64,000 nt of DNA from Vibrio hippocampi (GTDB lineage: Bacteria > Pseudomonadota > Gammaproteobacteria > Enterobacterales > Vibrionaceae), in the NCBI RefSeq assembly GCF_921292975.1, contig NZ_CAKLCM010000002.1, positions 2,046,001 to 2,110,000 of the forward strand. Reading direction: 5' to 3'. The notes below the pieces were generated by a model. That model ran no database searches. It was not told the origin of the DNA and worked only from the letters and a program-made list of their open reading frames with translations. Numbering within the stretch: the first letter of the stretch is position 1; each line of letters begins with the position of its first letter. Positions 58,280 to 64,000 of the stretch are shown piece by piece. Both the position numbers and the translations under genes were made by a program.

Positions 58280-61006
58280 TTATGCAATCTTACCGTGACA
58301 CTGTTTGTACTTCTTACCGGATCCGCACGGGCATGGCTCATTACGACCGACTTTGCGATCTTCACGAACCATTGGTTGGTGTGAATCATCCGTCGCGTCG
58401 CCATCGGCAAGCTGATTTTCCGCTTCAGCATGTTGAGCTTTTGCTAAACGTGCTGCGGCTTCAGCCTGAGCTTGACGCTGAGCTTCCATACGCTCAACCT
58501 CTTCTTGCTGTTGCACTCGAACTTTAGACAAGATAGTAATCACGTCCATCTTCAGTGAGTCTAACAATTGCTCAAATAGCTCAAACGATTCACGCTTGTA
58601 CTCTTGTTTCGGGTTCTTCTGTGCATAACCACGCAAGTGGATACCTTGACGAAGATGATCCATTGCAGCCAAGTGCTCTTTCCACAAAGTGTCCAAGGTT
58701 TGCAGCATGACTGACTTTTCAAAGTTACGCAGCACTTCCGCACCAACGACTTGTTCTTTCTCCTTGTATACAGTCACTGCATTTTCAAGGATCTTCTCAC
58801 GTAGTGCTTCTTCATAGAGTTTATCGTCTTCTTCCAACCAAGATTGAATTGGAAGCTCAAGATCGAAATCATTCTTCAAACGCTCTTGCAGACCTGCAAT
58901 GTCCCACATGTCTTCTAAAGATTGTGGCGGGATATACTCATCCATGACCAAGGTGAACACATCTTGACGGTTGTGAGCCAGCATATCGCTGATATCATCC
59001 GCACTCATTAGCTCATCACGCAGTTCATAAACCACTTTACGCTGGTCGTTGGCAACGTCATCAAACTCTAGTAGCTGTTTACGGATATCGAAGTTACGAC
59101 CTTCGACTTTACGCTGTGCTTTTTCAATGGAACGAGAAAGCATCTTACTCTCGATCGCTTCACCTTCTTCCATACCGCTTTGAATCAGGCTTGCCATACG
59201 GTCAGAAGTAAAGATACGCAATAGCGTGTCTTCCATTGATAAGTAGAAACGTGAAGAACCCGCATCACCCTGACGACCAGAACGACCACGTAGCTGGTTA
59301 TCGATACGACGCGATTCATGGCGCTCAGTACCAATGATGTGTAGACCACCAGCTTCAAGTACCTTGTCATGGACTTCTTTCCATTCAGCTTTAATCGCTG
59401 CGATCTGCTCTGGAGTCGGGTTTTCGATTTGGTCGACTTTTGCCTGCCAACTACCACCCAACACAATATCAGTACCACGACCAGCCATGTTAGTTGCGAT
59501 AGTGACCGCGCCTGGCGTACCCGCTTGCTCAACGATTTCCGCTTCTTTCTCGTGGAATTTTGCGTTTAGAACACTGTGCTTGATCTTAGCTTGCTTCAAA
59601 GCGTTAGAAAGGAGTTCCGATTTTTCAATCGATACCGTGCCCACCAAGATAGGCTGACCTTTTACTGAGCGCTCTTTAATATCTTCAATAATCGCGTTGA
59701 ATTTTTCCGTTTCAGTACGATAAACCATGTCAGGCATATCATCACGAACCATCGGCTTGTTGGTTGGGATAACCACGGTATCTAAGCCGTAGATTGACTG
59801 GAATTCAAACGCTTCGGTATCAGCGGTACCCGTCATACCTGATAATTTTTCGTACAGACGGAAGTAGTTCTGGAAAGTAATCGAAGCAAGAGTTTGGTTT
59901 TCATTCTGAATTTGAACCCCTTCTTTTGCTTCTACCGCTTGGTGTAAACCTTCAGACCAACGACGACCTGGCATAGTACGACCAGTGTGTTCGTCAACGA
60001 TAACCACTTCGCCTTCTTCACTGACGATATAATCAACATCTTTTTCAAACAGCACATGAGCACGAAGAGCGGCATTTACGTGGTGAAGTAGGCTGATGTT
60101 AGTTGGAGAGTAAAGGGTGTCTCCCTCTTCCATCAGGTCGTTATCCATCAGTAACTGTTCAACAAATTCTTGACCCGTTTCAGTCAGGTGAACCTGTTTC
60201 GATTTCTCGTCAACGGTATAGTGACCATCGCCGCGATACTCTTCTGAATCTTCTTTATCTTGACGCTCAAGTTTAGGGATCAGCAGGTTAATTTGGCTGT
60301 AGAGTTCGGAGCTATCTTCTGCTGGACCGGAAATGATCAACGGCGTACGCGCTTCATCGATTAAGATCGAGTCAACTTCATCGATTACCGCAAAGAAACG
60401 CTCGCGCTGTACGCGGTCTTCTGCACGGAAGGCCATATTGTCACGCAGGTAATCGAAACCAAATTCGTTGTTTGTTCCGTAAAGAATATCCGCTTGATAT
60501 GCCGCTTTTTTATCGTGTGGCGCCATGTTGGGTACGTTAACGCCAACCGTCATGCCTAGGAATTCAAATAAAGGTCGGTTCGTTTCAGCATCTCGCTTCG
60601 CTAGATAATCGTTAACGGTAACGACATGTACGCCTTTGCTTGGAAGAGCATTTAAATAAGCTGGTAGTGTTGCTGTCAGCGTTTTACCTTCACCAGTACG
60701 CATCTCTGCAATTTGACCACTTTCGAGAACCATACCACCGATTAACTGCACATCGAAGTGACGCATGCCAAACACACGCTTAGATGCTTCGCGAACGGTA
60801 GCAAATGCTTCTGGTAGAATATGATCGAGTGTTTCGCCTTTATCTAAACGCTCACGAAATTCAATTGTTTTCGCTTTTAATTCTTCGTCAGACAACGCTT
60901 CGAACTGTGGCTCGTAGTTATTAATCTGTTTTACGATTTTTCTTAGTCGACGCAATGTTCTGTCGTTGCGACTACCAATGACCTTGGTCAGTAGCTTAGT
61001 AATCAT
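58280..61006 (-). CDS. secA: Preprotein translocase ATPase SecA
   Basis: SecA is the motor that drives unfolded preproteins through SecYEG. The 908-aa protein has NBD1 with Walker [10 protein letters not shown] and the [11 protein letters not shown] helicase motif. The preprotein cross-linking domain is followed by NBD2 ([31 protein letters not shown]), the helical scaffold and the C-terminal zinc SEC-C motif [14 protein letters not shown] that binds SecB. The Shine-Dalgarno before ATG 61006 is weak (GAGAG about 13 bases away). No secM is present; a 34-codon frame lies just upstream on the same strand. Confidence 0.98.
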   Translation of the reverse strand: MITKLLTKVIGSRNDRTLRRLRKIVKQINNYEPQFEALSDEELKAKTIEFRERLDKGETLDHILPEAFATVREASKRVFGMRHFDVQLIGGMVLESGQIAEMRTGEGKTLTATLPAYLNALPSKGVHVVTVNDYLAKRDAETNRPLFEFLGMTVGVNVPNMAPHDKKAAYQADILYGTNNEFGFDYLRDNMAFRAEDRVQRERFFAVIDEVDSILIDEARTPLIISGPAEDSSELYSQINLLIPKLERQDKEDSEEYRGDGHYTVDEKSKQVHLTETGQEFVEQLLMDNDLMEEGDTLYSPTNISLLHHVNAALRAHVLFEKDVDYIVSEEGEVVIVDEHTGRTMPGRRWSEGLHQAVEAKEGVQIQNENQTLASITFQNYFRLYEKLSGMTGTADTEAFEFQSIYGLDTVVIPTNKPMVRDDMPDMVYRTETEKFNAIIEDIKERSVKGQPILVGTVSIEKSELLSNALKQAKIKHSVLNAKFHEKEAEIVEQAGTPGAVTIATNMAGRGTDIVLGGSWQAKVDQIENPTPEQIAAIKAEWKEVHDKVLEAGGLHIIGTERHESRRIDNQLRGRSGRQGDAGSSRFYLSMEDTLLRIFTSDRMASLIQSGMEEGEAIESKMLSRSIEKAQRKVEGRNFDIRKQLLEFDDVANDQRKVVYELRDELMSADDISDMLAHNRQDVFTLVMDEYIPPQSLEDMWDIAGLQERLKNDFDLELPIQSWLEEDDKLYEEALREKILENAVTVYKEKEQVVGAEVLRNFEKSVMLQTLDTLWKEHLAAMDHLRQGIHLRGYAQKNPKQEYKRESFELFEQLLDSLKMDVITILSKVRVQQQEEVERMEAQRQAQAEAAARLAKAQHAEAENQLADGDATDDSHQPMVREDRKVGRNEPCPCGSGKKYKQCHGKIA

Positions 61007-61043
61007 TGTATTTTATTTCTCTCTACCATTAGATCGTAATGAT

Positions 61044-61148
61044 CTATTTTAAATGCCTTCCGTCTCGATTTAGGTCACTGAACCATACTGAGATCATATC
61101 CACTTCTGCTGATATTGAGTCCGAAGGTTGAAATTTCAAGGTGCTCAT
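61044..61148 (-). CDS. Possible 34-aa leader ORF upstream of secA
   Basis: ATG at 61148 opens a frame beginning MSTLKFQPSD and ending NRDGRHLK, 37 bases before secA. It begins about 10 bases after the start point predicted from the promoter at 61194-61166, so it would sit at the 5' end of the secA mRNA. It has no signal sequence and no resemblance to the SecM arrest motif. No Shine-Dalgarno is visible. It could be a regulatory leader or chance. Confidence 0.35.
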   Translation of the reverse strand: MSTLKFQPSDSISAEVDMISVWFSDLNRDGRHLK

Positions 61149-61165
61149 ATCAATTAATGGCACAT

Positions 61166-61194
61166 AGTGTAAGGAATTTTTAAGCGAACAACAA
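61166..61194 (-). promoter_or_regulatory. Predicted secA promoter
   Basis: TTGTTG and TACACT on the minus strand are separated by 17 bp, about 160 bp before secA. Confidence 0.55.
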
Positions 61195-61243
61195 AGCATC
61201 AAGACATACTATCCGCCATTAGTTTGATGTATTTAGAACTTTT

Positions 61244-61402
61244 ATGGCGAGATCGAAGAAGAATTGCACAATTATTAATGCAGATTATCAAATCAAAGCT
61301 TGCCGCTTATTGTTAGAAAGACAAATAGAGAGGCAAAAAATTGCCGCTTTACGCGGAGTTAACACTAATTTAGGTATAAAAAAATCAGGCTCAAGAGCCT
61401 GA
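61244..61402 (+). CDS. Possible 52-aa basic protein antisense to the lpxC 3' end
   Basis: ATG at 61244 opens MARSKKNCTI... with a basic, helix-prone middle (LLLERQIERQKIAALRG), ending inside the lpxC terminator. There is no Shine-Dalgarno and no family resemblance. In a region otherwise empty of genes (61007-61447) it is the longest plus-strand frame. Low confidence. Confidence 0.25.
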   Translation: MARSKKNCTIINADYQIKACRLLLERQIERQKIAALRGVNTNLGIKKSGSRA

Positions 61403-61406
61403 TTTT
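61376..61406 (-). terminator. Rho-independent terminator after lpxC
   Basis: On the minus strand AAAATCAGGCTC / GAGCCTGATTTT with a very short loop continues into TTT, about 40 bases past the lpxC stop. Confidence 0.88.
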
Positions 61407-61447
61407 CTGTTAATTCATATGCTGAATTTCAATTACGCAAGAACCAT

Positions 61448-62365
61448 TTATGCAAGAACCATCGTTGGGTCGGCAAAAGCGACAGGGGACTCGACTTCTT
61501 GTTCGAAGGTTGCCCATTCCCAAGCTTCTTGGTCAGCCAATACCGCACGCAATAATTGGTTGTTTAGACCGTGACCAGATTTATACGCCGAGAAATCACC
61601 AAGAATGGCATGACCAGCCATATAAAGGTCACCAATCGCATCAAGAACCTTGTGAGTCACGAATTCATTCTCGAAACGTAGACCTTCTTCGTTCAGGATT
61701 CGGTACTCGTCCAGTACGATTGCATTATCGAAACTGCCACCTAACACCAAGTTTTGTGATTGAAGATACTCGATATCACGCATAAAACCAAAGGTACGAG
61801 CGCGAGAGATCTCTTTAATAAAGCCTTGGCTAGAGAAGTCAAAAACAAGTCTCTGTTCATCAGCATCAATGGCTGGGTGATTGAATTCGATTTCGAAATC
61901 CATTCTAAAACCGTTATAAGGTTTTAGCTCAGCCCACTTATCACCATCTTCAAAGCGCACAGGCTTCTTAATACGAATGAATCGCTTCGGTGCATTCTGC
62001 ATCTCAATACCTGCTTGTTGCAGCAGATAAACGAACGGGCTTGCACTGCCATCCATAATTGGAATTTCTGGAGCATCAACTTCAATAACTAAGTTATCGA
62101 TACCCATACCAGCAAGCGCTGCGTTTAAGTGTTCTACTGTTGAAATACGAACACCTTCATCGTTGACCAATGCAGTACAAAGCATAGTATCTCGTACAGA
62201 GAGAGGATCAGCTGGGAAATCTACCGGTGGGTTTACGTCAGTACGACGGTAAACGATACCTGTATTAGCAGCAGCTGGACGCAAAGTTAGTGTTACTTTA
62301 CGGCCAGAATGGAGACCCACCCCTACTGTAGTCACTATTTCTTTAAGCGTACGTTGTCTGATCAT
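61448..62365 (-). CDS. lpxC: UDP-3-O-acyl-N-acetylglucosamine deacetylase
   Basis: LpxC is the zinc deacetylase committing UDP-acyl-GlcNAc to lipid A. The 305-aa length is typical. Motifs are [38 protein letters not shown] (zinc His), [16 protein letters not shown], the active-site F-K-x-H-K-x-x-D region as [15 protein letters not shown], and [11 protein letters not shown] with the catalytic His. ATG at 62365 has GAGAGG upstream; the five-codon extension is rejected. In other species LpxC levels are set by FtsH through the C-terminus, here ending [11 protein letters not shown]. Confidence 0.97.
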   Translation of the reverse strand: MIRQRTLKEIVTTVGVGLHSGRKVTLTLRPAAANTGIVYRRTDVNPPVDFPADPLSVRDTMLCTALVNDEGVRISTVEHLNAALAGMGIDNLVIEVDAPEIPIMDGSASPFVYLLQQAGIEMQNAPKRFIRIKKPVRFEDGDKWAELKPYNGFRMDFEIEFNHPAIDADEQRLVFDFSSQGFIKEISRARTFGFMRDIEYLQSQNLVLGGSFDNAIVLDEYRILNEEGLRFENEFVTHKVLDAIGDLYMAGHAILGDFSAYKSGHGLNNQLLRAVLADQEAWEWATFEQEVESPVAFADPTMVLA

Positions 62366-62466
62366 CTGAAAACCTCTCAATCTACGCTACAAATATCACT
62401 GATGATAATGTAAGCAAGCGCGAATCCTACCCAGTTTTTTGAGCTATGTCAAATTTGACCAAGTGT

Positions 62467-63699
62467 TCAGTCAGCTTGACGACGCAAAAATGCAGGGATA
62501 TCCAAGTAGCCACTTTCTTTCTCTGGCTTGTTAGCAACCGCTGCGCTACCTGCTGACGGCGAGCCTTGAGATGGCGTCTGTGCCGCAGTTTGAGGTTTCG
62601 CCTCTGTGCTACCTTTGGCATTAACATGCAATGTTTGTGCCTTGTTGTCTTCCATACTTGCTGCTGGCGTTGCCGGTGCTGTCGTTTGAGCAGGTGCTGT
62701 TTGCGCTTTACCGCCAGTCACTAAAGTGATATCTGGTTTGCGCTCGTTTCCAATACCTGTCGCGACCACAGTCACACGAATTTCATCGCTCATATCTGGG
62801 TCTAGAGAAGTACCGATAACCACTGTTGCATTGTCAGAAGCAAAAGCTTTAACTGTGTTACCCACCGTCTCGAACTCGTCTAGGCGCATATCGAGACCCG
62901 CTGTGATGTTAACCAGCACACCGCGAGCTCCCGCTAAGTCGATATCTTCTAAAAGAGGGCTAGAAATTGCCATCTCTGAAGCTTCTTCAGCACGGTCTTC
63001 GCCTTTAGCAATACCGCTACCCATCATCGCATGACCCATTTCCGACATCACTGTTCTTACATCAGCAAAGTCGACGTTAATCATGCCAGGGCGAGTAATC
63101 AACTCTGCAATACCTTGTACTGCATTTTTGAGTACATCATTGGCACTTGCAAAAGCTTCTAATAAAGTAACACCACGACCTAGAACCTTAAGTAGCTTTT
63201 CATTTGGAATCGTGATTAGAGAATCAACGTGCTTTGACAGCTCTTCGATACCCTGTTCCGCAAATGCAAGACGCTTTTTACCTTCGAAGCTAAATGGCTT
63301 AGTCACCACCGCTACCGTTAAGATTCCAAGCTCTTTAGCTACTTCAGCAATAACAGGCGCTGCACCAGTACCCGTACCGCCGCCCATGCCAGCTGCTATA
63401 AACACCATATCGGCGCCAGCAATGCTTTCTTTAATTCTTTCTTTGTCTTCTAGAGCAGAATCACGTCCAACTTGAGGGTTTGCACCCGCACCAAGACCTT
63501 TAGTGATATCACCACCAATTTGGATCACACTGTTAATGCTCGTCTTTTTCAACGCCTGAGCATCAGTGTTAACACTGATAAACTCAACGCCTTCAATAGA
63601 TTCGCGAACCATGTGTTCTACAGCGTTACCACCGCCACCACCGACGCCAACAACTTTAATTACCGCTTCGTCAGACATTTCCATCATCGGTTCAAACAT
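62467..63699 (-). CDS. ftsZ: Cell division protein FtsZ
   Basis: FtsZ is the tubulin homologue that polymerises into the division ring. The 410-aa protein has the GTP-binding domain ([17 protein letters not shown], the tubulin signature [11 protein letters not shown], and [11 protein letters not shown] with the T7-loop region). A long Ala/Thr/Gln-rich disordered linker (about residues 320-395) follows, then the C-terminal ZipA/FtsA-binding peptide [16 protein letters not shown] at 63699 has GGAGA upstream. It follows ftsA by 29 bases. Confidence 0.98.
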   Translation of the reverse strand: MFEPMMEMSDEAVIKVVGVGGGGGNAVEHMVRESIEGVEFISVNTDAQALKKTSINSVIQIGGDITKGLGAGANPQVGRDSALEDKERIKESIAGADMVFIAAGMGGGTGTGAAPVIAEVAKELGILTVAVVTKPFSFEGKKRLAFAEQGIEELSKHVDSLITIPNEKLLKVLGRGVTLLEAFASANDVLKNAVQGIAELITRPGMINVDFADVRTVMSEMGHAMMGSGIAKGEDRAEEASEMAISSPLLEDIDLAGARGVLVNITAGLDMRLDEFETVGNTVKAFASDNATVVIGTSLDPDMSDEIRVTVVATGIGNERKPDITLVTGGKAQTAPAQTTAPATPAASMEDNKAQTLHVNAKGSTEAKPQTAAQTPSQGSPSAGSAAVANKPEKESGYLDIPAFLRRQAD

Positions 63700-63728
63700 T
63701 TGTTATCTCCGTTTTCCTGCAACTCAGG

Positions 63729-64000
63729 TTAAAACTCTTTTTGTATCCAGTTACGCAATTTTCCAAATAATGATGTTACCGATTGGCGCTTTGGTTCGCT
63801 GTAATCGTTGTCATCATTAATCTGGCTATCTCTTGCATAATGAAGTAATCCTACTGCCGTAGAATGATACGGCTCTTTAACGTAGTCCGTAAGGCCACTC
63901 ACCTCTAAAGGTTTGCCAATACGAACCTGGTTGCGAAACACGCGTTCAGCGCACTCCTCAACCCCTTTTAGTTGTGCGGCACCGCCTGTTAAGACTATGC
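63729..64000 (-). CDS. ftsA: Cell division protein FtsA, C-terminal part
   Basis: FtsA is the actin-like protein tethering FtsZ to the membrane. Only the last 90 or so codons are inside the window. They show the nucleotide-fold ending VLTGGAAQLKGVEECAERVF, QVRIGKPLEVSGLTDYV and the C-terminal amphipathic membrane helix LFGKLRNWIQKEF. The gene continues beyond the right edge. Confidence 0.96.
   Translation of the reverse strand, partial: IVLTGGAAQLKGVEECAERVFRNQVRIGKPLEVSGLTDYVKEPYHSTAVGLLHYARDSQINDDNDYSEPKRQSVTSLFGKLRNWIQKEF

Noticed and set aside
61007-61447. SecM-like secretion monitor upstream of secA
   Set aside because: No frame with a signal peptide or an arrest motif resembling SecM exists on the minus strand; only the 34-codon frame reported separately.
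63083-63475. 130-codon open frame on the plus strand
   Set aside because: Antisense to ftsZ; the Ser/Pro-rich translation is typical of a shadow frame.

Overview
The window is chromosomal DNA of a marine gamma-proteobacterium, almost certainly a Vibrio or close relative. Reasons: the proteins are close to Escherichia coli orthologues but clearly distinct, the gene order (slt-trpR, aroF-tyrA, thrABC, arcA/arcB-yhcC-gltBD, mtnN-cbiB-btuF, carAB-dapB, secA-lpxC-ftsZ-ftsA) is that of Vibrionaceae, and a PL7 alginate lyase is present. The DNA is moderately AT-rich. I see no prophage, insertion sequence, CRISPR array, tRNA or rRNA. It is mainly a housekeeping region with unusually legible regulation.

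Layout. 1-9.95 kb: 3' end of bamD, an MltF-like lytic transglycosylase, raiA, pheL-pheA with a complete attenuator, yjjX, then slt-trpR on the minus strand, ettA and an M23 endopeptidase. 10-12.4 kb: aroF-tyrA on the minus strand behind TyrR-type boxes. Together with pheA and trpR this puts much of the aromatic amino acid pathway and its control in one place. 12.4-20.4 kb: the pyruvate-sensing pair btsS-btsR, the peptidoglycan-recycling genes nagZ, anmK and murQ, a small DUF2799 lipoprotein, and a CstA/BtsT-family transporter preceded by a ladder of BtsR-type direct repeats. 20.4-25.3 kb: thrABC with a Thr/Ile-rich leader peptide and attenuator.

25.7-33.4 kb: a small outer-membrane-like protein, an RraA-family protein, arcA with a consensus FNR box far upstream, a secreted alginate lyase, a lipoprotein overlapping the end of arcB, arcB and yhcC. 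34-46.2 kb: two complete tandem glutamate synthase operons. The second is the E. coli-type copy and the first is a more divergent paralogue behind a structured leader. 46.2-51.9 kb: a DUF1499 lipoprotein, mtnN-cbiB-btuF, a TRIC-family channel and ModF. 51.9-64 kb, all minus strand: carAB, dapB, mutT, secA, lpxC, ftsZ and the 3' end of ftsA.

The genes serve cell-wall growth and recycling, aromatic and aspartate-family amino acid synthesis, nitrogen assimilation, and redox or pyruvate sensing. The observations most worth checking are regulatory: the BtsR ladder, the perfect 16-bp inverted repeat and TyrR boxes before aroF, the duplicated gltBD with its structured leader, the small upstream reading frames before raiA and secA, and a Vibrio-type intergenic palindrome before mtnN. 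I did not find a wholly new multi-gene system.
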